From Dactylosporangium sucinum (GTDB lineage: Bacteria > Actinomycetota > Actinomycetes > Mycobacteriales > Micromonosporaceae): 51,048 nt of DNA. The DNA lies in the NCBI RefSeq assembly GCF_014647515.1, contig NZ_BMPI01000025.1, positions 80,587 through 131,634 on the forward strand. Direction: 5' to 3'. The notes under the pieces were generated by a model. It saw only the letters and a list, made by a program, of their open reading frames with translations, was not told the origin of the DNA and searched no databases. Both the position numbers and the translations under genes were made by a program. Shown in pieces: positions 1 to 7,436 of the stretch. The stretch's first letter is position 1; the number at the start of each line of letters is the position of its first letter.

Positions 1-8
1 TCGCATGA
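1..8 (+). other. Possible last codons of an upstream gene
   Basis: The window opens with tcgcATGA. The TGA at 6-8 overlaps the aldolase ATG in the same ATGA arrangement seen between most neighbouring genes, so an upstream coding region ending in Ala-stop is likely. In meta-cleavage operons the usual partner of the aldolase is the acylating acetaldehyde dehydrogenase, but nothing here identifies it. Confidence 0.3.
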
Positions 9-1018
9 CCGAGCGGCTGTACATCCAGGACGTGACGCTGCGCGACGGCATGCACGCCATCGCGCACCGGTACACCGTCGAGCAGGTGCGCACGATCGCC
101 GCCGCGCTCGACGCGGCCGGGGTCGACGCCATCGAGGTCGCGCACGGCGACGGCCTGGCCGGGTCGAGCGTCAACTACGGCCGCGGCGCCGCCACCGACG
201 CCGAGTGGATCGCGGCGGCCGCCGAGGCGATCACCGACGCGCGGCTGACCACGCTGCTGCTGCCGGGGATCGGCACCATCGCCGACCTCGAGCAGGCCCG
301 GGACCTCGGGGTCACCAGCGTGCGGATCGCCACCCACTGCACGGAGGCCGACATCGCCGCCCAGCACATCGGCTGGGCGCGGGAGCACGGCATGGACGTC
401 TCCGGCTTCCTGATGATGTCGCACATGAGCCCGCCGGCGGCGCTGGCCGAGCAGGCCAGGCTGATGGAGTCCTACGGCGCGCACTGCGTCTACGTCACCG
501 ACTCCGGCGGCCGGCTGCTCATGCGCGACGTCGCCGAGCGCGTGGACGCCTACCGCCAGGTGCTCGACCCGGCCACCCAGATCGGCATCCACGCCCACCA
601 CAACCTGTCGTTCGGCGTCGCCAACAGCGTCGTCGCCGTCGAGCACGGCACCGTGCGGGTCGACGCCTCCCTCGCCGGGCAGGGCGCCGGCGCCGGCAAC
701 GCGCCGCTGGAGGTGTTCGTGGCGGTCGCCGACCTGATGGGCTGGGAGCACGGCTGCGACACGTTCGCGCTCATGGACGCGGCCGAGGACCTGGTGCGGC
801 CGCTGCAGGACCGTCCCGTGCGGGTCGACCGGGAGACCCTCTCGCTGGGCTACGCCGGGGTCTACTCCAGCTTCCTGCGGCACGCCGAGCGGGCCTCGGA
901 ACGCTTCGGCGTGGACGTGCGGGACATCCTGGTGGAGCTGGGCCGCCGGCGGATGGTCGGCGGCCAGGAGGACATGATCGTCGACGTCGCCCTCGACCTG
1001 GTGAAGGAGCGCGGATGA
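5..1018 (+). CDS. dmpG: 4-hydroxy-2-oxovalerate aldolase
   Basis: Cleaves 4-hydroxy-2-oxovalerate to pyruvate and acetaldehyde, the last carbon-carbon cleavage of meta-cleavage pathways; cytosolic and divalent-metal dependent. The 337-residue protein has the usual family length and a TIM-barrel DRE-type fold. TLRDGMHA at residues 11-18 gives the substrate-binding Arg13, metal ligand Asp14 and catalytic-base candidate His17. IHAHHN at 195-200 gives the paired metal-binding histidines 196 and 198. The C-terminal region matches the helical domain that contacts acetaldehyde dehydrogenase in DmpG/BphI complexes, but that dehydrogenase is not in view. The stop overlaps the next start as ATGA. Family identity is secure; assignment to the 3-hydroxyanthranilate route follows from the neighbours. 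Confidence 0.93.
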   Translation: MTERLYIQDVTLRDGMHAIAHRYTVEQVRTIAAALDAAGVDAIEVAHGDGLAGSSVNYGRGAATDAEWIAAAAEAITDARLTTLLLPGIGTIADLEQARDLGVTSVRIATHCTEADIAAQHIGWAREHGMDVSGFLMMSHMSPPAALAEQARLMESYGAHCVYVTDSGGRLLMRDVAERVDAYRQVLDPATQIGIHAHHNLSFGVANSVVAVEHGTVRVDASLAGQGAGAGNAPLEVFVAVADLMGWEHGCDTFALMDAAEDLVRPLQDRPVRVDRETLSLGYAGVYSSFLRHAERASERFGVDVRDILVELGRRRMVGGQEDMIVDVALDLVKERG

Positions 1019-1755
1019 GCGGCGCAGACCTGGCAGACCTGGCAGAGCGGCTCGACGAGGCCGAGCGGACCCGCACGGCGATCCCCCAGGTGGTCTCGCA
1101 GAGCGGCGCCGACGCCGACCAGGCGTACCGCATCCAGGCGGCGCTCGTGGCGCTGCGGATGCACCGCGGCGAGCGGCTCGCCGGCCTCAAGCTGGGCCTG
1201 ACCAGCCGGGCCAAGATGGTGCAGGTCGGCGTCGACCAGGTGATCTGGGGCCGGCTCACCGACGCGATGCGGATCGAGGACGGCGGCACGGTCGACGCCG
1301 GCCGGTACATCCACCCCCGCGTCGAGCCGGAGGTGGCCTTCCGCCTCGACGCCGACGGCAACGCCACCGCGGTCGCGCCCGCGCTGGAGCTGATCGACTC
1401 GCGCTACGCCGACTTCAGGTTCACGCTGCCCGACGTGATCGCCGACAACACCTCGGCGGCCGGGTTCGTCGTCGGCGCCTGGCAACCGCTGCCGGCCGGC
1501 CTGGACAACCTGGGCGTGCTGCTGGAGGTCGACGGGCGGGTCGCCCAGATCGGCTCCACGGCCGCCATCCTGGGCGACCCCCGCCGGGCTCTGACGGCCG
1601 CGGCCACGCTGGCCTCCTCGGCGGGTGTACCGCTGGAGGACGGCTGGGTGCTGCTCGCCGGCGCCGCGACGGCGGCGGTGCCGCTGGCGCCCGGTGCCCA
1701 CGTGCGCGCGGTCGTCGAGGGCCTCGGCACCGCCTCCCTGCGGGCGCTGTCGTGA
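1015..1755 (+). CDS. 4-oxalocrotonate decarboxylase / 2-hydroxypentadienoate hydratase family protein
   Basis: A 246-residue member of the MhpD/DmpE/DmpH family, started at the ATG that overlaps the aldolase stop. Family members either decarboxylate 2-oxo-3-hexenedioate to 2-hydroxypenta-2,4-dienoate or hydrate the latter to 4-hydroxy-2-oxovalerate. Visible hallmarks are LKLGLTSRAKM near residue 60, the acidic metal-binding stretch HPRVEPEVAF near residue 100, and ELIDSRYADFRFTLPD followed by DNTSAAG. I favour the decarboxylase because 2-aminomuconate deaminase, encoded next, produces its substrate. The two activities cannot be separated by eye, and a complete route needs both, so the second paralogue must be elsewhere. 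Confidence 0.82.
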   Translation: MSGADLADLAERLDEAERTRTAIPQVVSQSGADADQAYRIQAALVALRMHRGERLAGLKLGLTSRAKMVQVGVDQVIWGRLTDAMRIEDGGTVDAGRYIHPRVEPEVAFRLDADGNATAVAPALELIDSRYADFRFTLPDVIADNTSAAGFVVGAWQPLPAGLDNLGVLLEVDGRVAQIGSTAAILGDPRRALTAAATLASSAGVPLEDGWVLLAGAATAAVPLAPGAHVRAVVEGLGTASLRALS

Positions 1756-2168
1756 TCGTCGAGGGCGCGGCCCGGCCGCGCGGCCGCTTCCCGCACGTGA
1801 GGGTCGCGGGCGGGTTCGCGTTCGTCTCCGGCACGTCGTCGCGCCGGCCCGACAACAGCATCGCCGGGGCGTCGGTGGACGCGATGGGCACGACGAGCCT
1901 CGACATCCGCGAGCAGACCCGGGCCGTGCTGCGCAACATCGACGGCATCCTCGCCGCGGTCGGCGCGTCGCTCGCCGACGTGGTGCAGGTGACCACGTAC
2001 CTCGTGAACATGAACGACTTCGGCGGCTACAACGAGGTCTACGGCGAGTTCTTCGACGAGACCGGGCCGGCCCGCACCACCGTGGCGGTGCACCAGCTGC
2101 CGCACCCGCATTTGCTGATCGAGATCCAGGCCGTCGCGCTGATCCCCCGTGGAGGTGGAGATGACTGA
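1752..2168 (+). CDS. RidA-family 2-aminomuconate deaminase
   Basis: A 138-residue YjgF/YER057c/UK114 (RidA) protein, probably 2-aminomuconate deaminase (AmnD/NbaF type), which releases ammonia from 2-aminomuconate to give 4-oxalocrotonate. Family features are the FAFVSGTSSRRPD strand, the long helix with EQTRAVLRNIDGILAAVG, and VVQVTTYLVNMNDFGGYNEVYGEFF. It lacks a clear canonical RidA imine-binding pattern at the C-terminus, ending LIEIQAVALIP. The GTG start overlaps the upstream stop as GTGA, and its 3' end overlaps the dioxygenase start by 8 bp. Position between the decarboxylase and the dioxygenase makes the specific function much more likely than a general enamine deaminase. Confidence 0.85.
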   Translation: MIVEGAARPRGRFPHVRVAGGFAFVSGTSSRRPDNSIAGASVDAMGTTSLDIREQTRAVLRNIDGILAAVGASLADVVQVTTYLVNMNDFGGYNEVYGEFFDETGPARTTVAVHQLPHPHLLIEIQAVALIPRGGGDD

Positions 2169-2679
2169 CATGTCCCCGGTGAGCTTTCCCGACTGGCTCG
2201 CCGAGAACCAGCACCTGCTCAAGCCGCCGGTCGGCAACAAGCAGCTGTTCCCGACCGGCTCGGACTTCATCGTGATGGTCGTCGGGGGGCCCAACCAGCG
2301 CACCGACTTCCACGTCGACCCGTACGAGGAGTTCTTCTACCAGATCAAGGGCAGCATGCACCTCGACGTCATCACGCCCGAGGGCCCGGACACGGTGCAC
2401 ATCAAGGAGGGCGGGATGTGGCTGCTGCCCGGCAACATGCCCCACTCGCCGCAGCGTGAGGCCGGCTCGATCGGCATCGTGGTGGAGCGGGTGCGCGAGG
2501 AAGGGACCCTGGAGAAGTTCCAGTGGTACTGCCCGTCCTGCGGGAACAAGGTGCACGAGGTCGAGCTGCAGGTGCGTGACATCGTGGTCGACCTGCCACC
2601 CGTGTTCCAGGCGTTCTACGAGGACGAGCAGGCGCGGACCTGCACGCGGTGCGGCACCGTGCACCCGGGTAAGGGATGA
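2161..2679 (+). CDS. nbaC: 3-hydroxyanthranilate 3,4-dioxygenase
   Basis: Fe(II) extradiol dioxygenase that opens 3-hydroxyanthranilate to 2-amino-3-carboxymuconate semialdehyde. I chose the ATG preceded by GGAGGTGGAG over an in-frame GTG 12 bp upstream. With this start the iron ligands fall at His51, Glu57 and His95 and the substrate arginines at Arg47 and Arg99, the positions known for the Cupriavidus enzyme. A second, rubredoxin-like metal site is present as CPSC (124-127) and CTRC (161-164), as in bacterial enzymes of this 172-residue size. The gene overlaps the deaminase by 8 bp and ACMSD by 4 bp, indicating translational coupling. Confidence 0.96.
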   Translation: MTDMSPVSFPDWLAENQHLLKPPVGNKQLFPTGSDFIVMVVGGPNQRTDFHVDPYEEFFYQIKGSMHLDVITPEGPDTVHIKEGGMWLLPGNMPHSPQREAGSIGIVVERVREEGTLEKFQWYCPSCGNKVHEVELQVRDIVVDLPPVFQAFYEDEQARTCTRCGTVHPGKG

Positions 2680-3668
2680 GGGTCGACGTCCACACCCACC
2701 TGGTGCCGTTCGGCTGGCCGGATCTCGCGGCCGAGTGCGGCGGCACCGGGTGGCCGTGGCTGCGCGTCGACTCCGAGCGCGCTGCGATGATCATGGTGGG
2801 GTCCACCGAGTTCCGGCCGATCGGCCCGCCGGCGTGGGACGCGCCGACGCGCCTGGAGGACATGGACGCCGACGGCGTCGACCTGCAGGTGATCTCCCCG
2901 ACGCCGGTGTTCTTCTCCTACGACCGCCCGGCGAGCCAGGCGGTCAAGGTCGCCCGGATCTTCAACGACCTGACGCTGAAGCTGGCCGCCGAGGGCGCGG
3001 GCCGGTTCGTGCCGTTCTGCCAGGTGCCGCTGCAGGACCCGGACGCGGCCTGCGTCGAGCTCGACCGCTGCCTGGCCAACGGGCACGTCGGCGTCGAGAT
3101 CGGCAACCACGTCGGCGAGCGTGACCTCGACGATCCGGGCATCGTGTCGTTCCTGCAGCACTGCGCGGCGGTCGGCGCGCCGGTGTTCGTGCACCCGTGG
3201 GACATGCCGGCCGGTCCGCGCCTGGACCGGTGGATGGCCCGCTGGCTGACCGGCATGCCCGCCGAGACCCACCTGTCGATCGTGGCGATGATCCTCGGCG
3301 GCGTCTTCGACGCGGTACCGCCGTCGCTGCGGATCTGCTTCGCGCACGGCGGCGGCAGCTTCGCCTTCTGGCTCGGGCGGGCCGAGAACGCCTGGCACCG
3401 CCGTGGCGACGTGGTCCGGGGCCGCTCGGCCCAACCGCCGTCGCACTACGTCGACCGCTTCTCGGTCGACTCCGTCGTGTTCGACCCGGCCGCCCTGCGG
3501 CTGCTGGTCGAGACGCTGGGGGAGGACCGGGTCATGGTCGGCAGCGACTACCCGTATCCCCTGGGCGAGCGGCCGGTCGGCGCGGTGGTCGACCGGGCCG
3601 GCTTCCTGGACGAGGGCCAGCGGGCGAAGCTGCTGGGGGCCAACGCGCTGCGGTTCCTCGGGCGCTGA
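2676..3668 (+). CDS. nbaD: 2-amino-3-carboxymuconate-6-semialdehyde decarboxylase (ACMSD)
   Basis: Zn-dependent amidohydrolase-superfamily decarboxylase that converts ACMS to 2-aminomuconate semialdehyde, diverting carbon from spontaneous cyclisation to quinolinate. The 330-residue protein begins MRVDVHTH, giving His6 and His8. Further ligands and catalytic residues are His173 (FVHPWD), His224 (CFAHGGG) and Asp291 (GSDYPYP), the complete set for ACMSD. It is the last gene of the first operon; its stop lies 25 bp before a perfect 34-bp palindrome. Adjacency to 3-hydroxyanthranilate dioxygenase makes the substrate assignment strong. The 2-aminomuconate semialdehyde dehydrogenase that should act next is not in the window. 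Confidence 0.95.
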   Translation: MRVDVHTHLVPFGWPDLAAECGGTGWPWLRVDSERAAMIMVGSTEFRPIGPPAWDAPTRLEDMDADGVDLQVISPTPVFFSYDRPASQAVKVARIFNDLTLKLAAEGAGRFVPFCQVPLQDPDAACVELDRCLANGHVGVEIGNHVGERDLDDPGIVSFLQHCAAVGAPVFVHPWDMPAGPRLDRWMARWLTGMPAETHLSIVAMILGGVFDAVPPSLRICFAHGGGSFAFWLGRAENAWHRRGDVVRGRSAQPPSHYVDRFSVDSVVFDPAALRLLVETLGEDRVMVGSDYPYPLGERPVGAVVDRAGFLDEGQRAKLLGANALRFLGR

Positions 3669-3693
3669 CGGGCCGCCCGCGGGCAGGCGGACA

Positions 3694-3727
3694 CCGGGCC
3701 GTGCGACGACGTCGTCGCACGGCCCGG
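3694..3727. terminator. Perfect 34-bp palindrome, probable terminator
   Basis: The arms CCGGGCCGTGCGACGAC and its exact complement meet at 3710/3711 with no spacer, giving a 17-bp arm and a very stable hairpin. It lies 25 bp after the ACMSD stop and before the importer promoter. No U-tract follows (ccccgtttcc), as is usual for high-GC actinomycete terminators. An operator role is a less likely alternative. Confidence 0.6.
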
Positions 3728-3775
3728 CCCCGTTTCCGGGCCGCTCAGACCGCGGTTTCGTACTTGTGAAATCCC

Positions 3776-3891
3776 GTGAACAAACCCGATCCGCGGCATC
3801 CCCCGTACGGCCGGACAGTGCCGCCATGAGCAGTATCTTTCCTGTTCACTGCGAGACGCATCTTGTTCACTGAACTCGCGCCTGATAGAAC
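3776..3891 (+). promoter_or_regulatory. Promoter of the importer/hydantoinase operon with GTTCAC operators
   Basis: A sigma70-like promoter is visible: TTGTTC (3863-3868), 17 bp, TAGAAC (3886-3891), followed by the ribosome site GAGGAG at about 3912. GTTCACTG occurs at 3844-3851 and 3865-3872, spaced exactly 21 bp (two helical turns). The second copy lies inside the perfect inverted repeat GTTCACTGAAC (3865-3875), which overlaps the -35. An inverted copy, GTGAACAA, is at 3776-3783. The layout suits repression by a dimeric regulator. The convergent XRE-cupin gene, whose own promoter carries a GTTC-based inverted repeat, is the best candidate. Confidence 0.55.
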
Positions 3892-3923
3892 ATCGAGCAG
3901 GTCGGGCTAACAGAGGAGTGAAC

Positions 3924-5558
3924 ATGGCAGACTCTCCCCTTCTCTCCCGCCGCTCCGTACTCCAGCTCGGCGGCGTGGGCGCGCTCCTGCTCGCCACCGG
4001 CGCCTGCGCGAGCGGCAGCAAGAACAACCCTTCGTCGTCAGCCTCCGGCGGCGCCAAGTCGTCGACCCTGAAGATCGCGGTGTCCAGCTACATCAGCAGC
4101 TGGGACCAGGACTTCGTCGGCTTCGACCTGACCGCCCTGATGCTGTACAAGAACGTCTTCCCATACATGATCGACTACGGCGTGAAGACCGTCGGCGGCA
4201 GCCGGATCCTCGACACCGAGAACGTCATGCCGACGTTCGCCGAGTCCTTCGAGCCGGACGCCGAGAAGAAGGTGTGGACGCTCAAGCTGCGCAAGGGCGT
4301 CAAGTTCCCCAGCGGCAACGAGCTCAAGGCCGCCGACGTGAAGTGGTCGAAGGACCGGGCGTTCGCCGCCAAGGCCAACGTTGCCGGCATCTACCGCACG
4401 ATCGGCCTCACCAAGGCCGAGCAGGTCGTCGTGGTCGACGACTACACGGTCGAGTTCCACCAGGAGTTCCCGAGCGCGCTGACCAAGCAGATCCAGGCCA
4501 TCTCGCTGTACGTCTTCGACTCCGTCGAGGCGAAGAAGCACGCCACCGACGCGGACCCGTGGGCCAAGGAGTGGTTCGCGAAGAACCCGCCCACCGGCGG
4601 CTACTTCAACGTCACCAAGGCCACCCAGGGCCAGGAGATCGAGCTCACCGCGAACGACGCCTACCCGGGCCCGGACCCGGCCAAGACCAAGACGATCCGC
4701 ATCTCGGTCGTCCCGGCCGCCGCCAACCAGCGGCTGCAGTTGCAGGCCGGGGACATCGACATCGCGCTGGGCGCGAGCCCGCGCGACATCAAGGACCTCA
4801 AGAGCGCCGCCGGCATCGCGGTGCTCTCGGCGGCCAGCAACTCGCAGGTCGCCATCCAGATGTCGACGACCACCGCGCCGTTCGACGACGTGAACGTGCG
4901 CAAGGCGCTGGCCTACGCCACGCCGTACGAGCAGATCATCAAGAACGTCTACGGCGGCGACGCCCGGCCGACGAAGAGCGTCGTGCCGCTGGACATGCCG
5001 GGATACTCCGAGAAGGGGTACCCGTACACGTACGACATCGACAAGGCCAAGGCGGCGCTCGCCGCGTCGGGCAAGCCGTCGATCACCTCGGAACTGGTCT
5101 TCCAGACCGACAACGACGAGCAGCAGCAGATCGCGGTGCTGGTGCAGAGCGAGGCCCGCAAGGCCGGCATCGAGCTCAAGCTGACCCCGCTCGACCCGGC
5201 GACGCTCGCCGACCGGCGCGGGAAGAAGAACATCCCGCTGCAGATCACGTCCGGCCAGCTGTGGGTCAACGACGTGGAGTACATGCTGGCGACGAGCTTC
5301 GTCCAGGGCGCCAACCTCAACTACGCCAACTACACCAACCCGAAGATCGAGCAGATCTACCAGCAGTCGCACACCACCGTGGACACCGGCGCGCGCAACC
5401 AGCTCTGGGCACAGGTGCAGGAGGTCATGGCCGAGGACGTGCCGTGGGTGGTGATCTGCCAGCCCAACTTCAACCTGCCGGTACGCGAGTCGGTGGCCGG
5501 CTGGGTGCAGCCGATGGACGGCCTGGCCCGCCTGCGCTACCTGGGTGCGTCGGCGTAG
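3924..5558 (+). CDS. ABC transporter solute-binding lipoprotein, family 5 (peptide/opine/nickel type)
   Basis: Extracellular receptor of the importer encoded by the next three genes. The ATG preceded by GAGGAG was chosen over a GTG 6 bp upstream. The N-terminus carries a Tat-like SRRSVLQLGG (residues 8-17), a hydrophobic stretch and a lipobox-like ATGAC ending at Cys28, so the protein is probably lipid-anchored after Tat export. A Ser/Gly-rich linker precedes a SBP_bac_5 domain, with FAESFEPDAEKKVWTLKLRKGVKF typical of the family and a C-terminal segment around QLWAQVQEVMAEDVPW. Length, 544 residues, is normal. The ligand cannot be read from sequence; operon context suggests a small nitrogen heterocycle, lactam or modified amino acid. 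Confidence 0.9.
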   Translation: MADSPLLSRRSVLQLGGVGALLLATGACASGSKNNPSSSASGGAKSSTLKIAVSSYISSWDQDFVGFDLTALMLYKNVFPYMIDYGVKTVGGSRILDTENVMPTFAESFEPDAEKKVWTLKLRKGVKFPSGNELKAADVKWSKDRAFAAKANVAGIYRTIGLTKAEQVVVVDDYTVEFHQEFPSALTKQIQAISLYVFDSVEAKKHATDADPWAKEWFAKNPPTGGYFNVTKATQGQEIELTANDAYPGPDPAKTKTIRISVVPAAANQRLQLQAGDIDIALGASPRDIKDLKSAAGIAVLSAASNSQVAIQMSTTTAPFDDVNVRKALAYATPYEQIIKNVYGGDARPTKSVVPLDMPGYSEKGYPYTYDIDKAKAALAASGKPSITSELVFQTDNDEQQQIAVLVQSEARKAGIELKLTPLDPATLADRRGKKNIPLQITSGQLWVNDVEYMLATSFVQGANLNYANYTNPKIEQIYQQSHTTVDTGARNQLWAQVQEVMAEDVPWVVICQPNFNLPVRESVAGWVQPMDGLARLRYLGASA

Positions 5559-6569
5559 ATGCGCGTCCTCCGGTTCGTCGCCCGCCGGCTGCTCCAGCTC
5601 ATTCCGGTCCTGCTCGGGGTGGTCGTGCTGACATTCCTGCTGGTCCGGGTGCTGCCCGGCGACCCGATCCGGACCATTCTCGGGCCCAACGCGACCGCCG
5701 CCGACGAGGCGGCGGCGCGGGCCCGGTTCGGCCTCGACCGGCCGCTGTGGCGCCAGTTCACCGACTACCTCGGCGGCCTGTTCACCGGGGACTTCGGCAC
5801 GTCCATCCAGAGTGGACAGGCGGTCGCCGGCGAGATGGCGCTGCGGATCGGCCCCACCATGGAGCTGGTCGTGCTGGCGGTGGCGATCGCCGTGGTGATC
5901 GCCACCGTCGTCGGGCTGTGGTCGGCCCGGCACGCGAACCGGGCCGGCGACCACGGCATCCGGGTGCTCGCGCTGATCGGCAACTCGATGCCGGAGTTTT
6001 GGCTCGGCCTGGTGCTGATCCTCGTCGGCTACGCCGGCCTGGGCTGGTTCCCGGCGCCGAGCGGCCGCGTCGACCCGGACACCGACCTCACCCCGATCAC
6101 CGGCGCCGACGCGCTCGACGCCCTGCTGACCGGCAACATGCCGGCGCTGACCTCGGCGCTGTGGCACCTGGCGCTGCCGGTGCTCACGCTCGTCATCGTG
6201 ATCGTGGCCCCGCTGCTGCGCAGCGTGCGCGCGTCGGCCCTGGAGGTGCTGCGCTCGGAGCCCTACGCGGCGGCCGAGGCCCACGGGCTGCCCGGCCGGC
6301 TGCTGCGCCGCGGCTACCTGGTGCGGGCGGCGCTGGTGCGCCTGCCGTCGCTGGCCGCCCTCGTCTTCGGCTTCTCCATCGGCTCGACGGTGCTCATCGA
6401 GTACGTCTACTCCTGGCAGGGCTTCGGCCAGTGGGCGCTGCGCGGCCTGCTCTACCGCGACTACCCGGTGGTGCAGGCGTCGGTGCTGGTGATCGCGTTC
6501 CTCTACGTCGTGGTGTTCCTGATCGCCGACGTCGTGCACGCCATGCTCGACCCGAGGGTGAGGATCTGA
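5559..6569 (+). CDS. ABC transporter permease, DppB/OppB type
   Basis: Inner-membrane subunit, 336 residues, of the peptide/nickel-type importer. It has an N-terminal membrane segment (LLQLIPVLLGVVVLTFLLVRVLPGDP) with the family motif ending LPGDP, then about five further segments. The EAA loop lies near residue 230 (EPYAAAEAHGLPGRLLRRGYLVRAALV) and couples to the ATPase. The ATG follows the lipoprotein stop with no gap, and its stop shares one base with the next ATG, so subunits are translationally coupled in the usual order. Confidence 0.92.
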   Translation: MRVLRFVARRLLQLIPVLLGVVVLTFLLVRVLPGDPIRTILGPNATAADEAAARARFGLDRPLWRQFTDYLGGLFTGDFGTSIQSGQAVAGEMALRIGPTMELVVLAVAIAVVIATVVGLWSARHANRAGDHGIRVLALIGNSMPEFWLGLVLILVGYAGLGWFPAPSGRVDPDTDLTPITGADALDALLTGNMPALTSALWHLALPVLTLVIVIVAPLLRSVRASALEVLRSEPYAAAEAHGLPGRLLRRGYLVRAALVRLPSLAALVFGFSIGSTVLIEYVYSWQGFGQWALRGLLYRDYPVVQASVLVIAFLYVVVFLIADVVHAMLDPRVRI

Positions 6570-7426
6570 TGTCGCTGCTGCGCAGCGGCCGGCGCCGGGA
6601 GAACCGCGACGGCCGCTTCGGTACCGTCCTGGTGGCGACCGGCGCCGGGATCCTGGCCGTCGTCGCGCTGGCCGTGCTGCTCGGCCCGCTGCTCACCGCG
6701 TGGGGGCCGAACGAGATCGACACGGCCGCACCCACCCTCGCCGAGCCCGGCGGCGCGCACCTGTTCGGCACCGACGTCAACGGCATGGACGTGTGGAGCC
6801 GGCTGCTGTACGCGGGCCGCGTCGACCTCGGCATCGCGATCGCCGCGGTCGCCGTCGCCGTCGTGCTGGGCAGCGTCCTCGGCGTCGTCGCCGGCTACTT
6901 CGGCGGCTGGCTCGACGACGTCCTGATGCGCCTGACCGACATCTTCCAGGCGTTCCCCACGTTCATCCTGGCGCTCGCCGTCGCCGCCCTGCTGGGCAGC
7001 GGGCCGGTCAACCTGACCGTCGCGATCGCGCTGGTGAACGCGCCCGCCTACGCCCGCCTGGTGCGCGCCGAGGTCCGCACGATCCGCGACCTGACCTACG
7101 TTGACGCCGCGCGCACCTCCGGCGCCTCGACGATCGGGCTGCTGTGGCGGCACGTGCTGCCGAACAGCATCACGCCGGTGCGGGTGATCGCCCCGCTCAA
7201 CTGCGGCTGGGCGATGCTCACCCTGGCCGGCCTGTCGTTCCTCGGGCTGGGCATCCCGGTGCCCGACGCCGAGTGGGGCGCCATGATCAGCCTCGGCACC
7301 GGCGACGTGGTCGCCGGCCGGTGGTGGACCTCGGTGCCGCCCGGCATCGCACTGCTCGTCTGCGTCCTGGGCTTCAGCCTTCTCGGCGAGGGCCTGCAGG
7401 AGCGCGCCGACCGGGTCCGACGGTGA
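6569..7426 (+). CDS. ABC transporter permease, DppC/OppC type
   Basis: Second permease, 285 residues, started at the ATG in TGATG shared with dppB. It has an N-terminal membrane anchor, then LFGTDVNGMDVWSRLLYAGRVDL, the recognition stretch of DppC/OppC proteins. Membrane segments follow, with the EAA region TYVDAARTSGASTIGLLWRHVLPNS and the terminal SFLGLGIPVPDAEWGAMI. A longer open frame extends upstream through dppB and the lipoprotein gene but is only a shadow. The next gene starts 10 bp downstream with GAGGAG overlapping this 3' end. Confidence 0.92.
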   Translation: MSLLRSGRRRENRDGRFGTVLVATGAGILAVVALAVLLGPLLTAWGPNEIDTAAPTLAEPGGAHLFGTDVNGMDVWSRLLYAGRVDLGIAIAAVAVAVVLGSVLGVVAGYFGGWLDDVLMRLTDIFQAFPTFILALAVAALLGSGPVNLTVAIALVNAPAYARLVRAEVRTIRDLTYVDAARTSGASTIGLLWRHVLPNSITPVRVIAPLNCGWAMLTLAGLSFLGLGIPVPDAEWGAMISLGTGDVVAGRWWTSVPPGIALLVCVLGFSLLGEGLQERADRVRR

Positions 7427-7436
7427 GGAGCCGCAC

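Noticed and set aside
862..2664. 600-codon open frame on the minus strand opposite the meta-cleavage genes
   Set aside because: It is antisense to five well-identified overlapping genes and its translation is low-complexity Arg/Gly/Ala with no family resemblance; a shadow of GC-rich codon bias.
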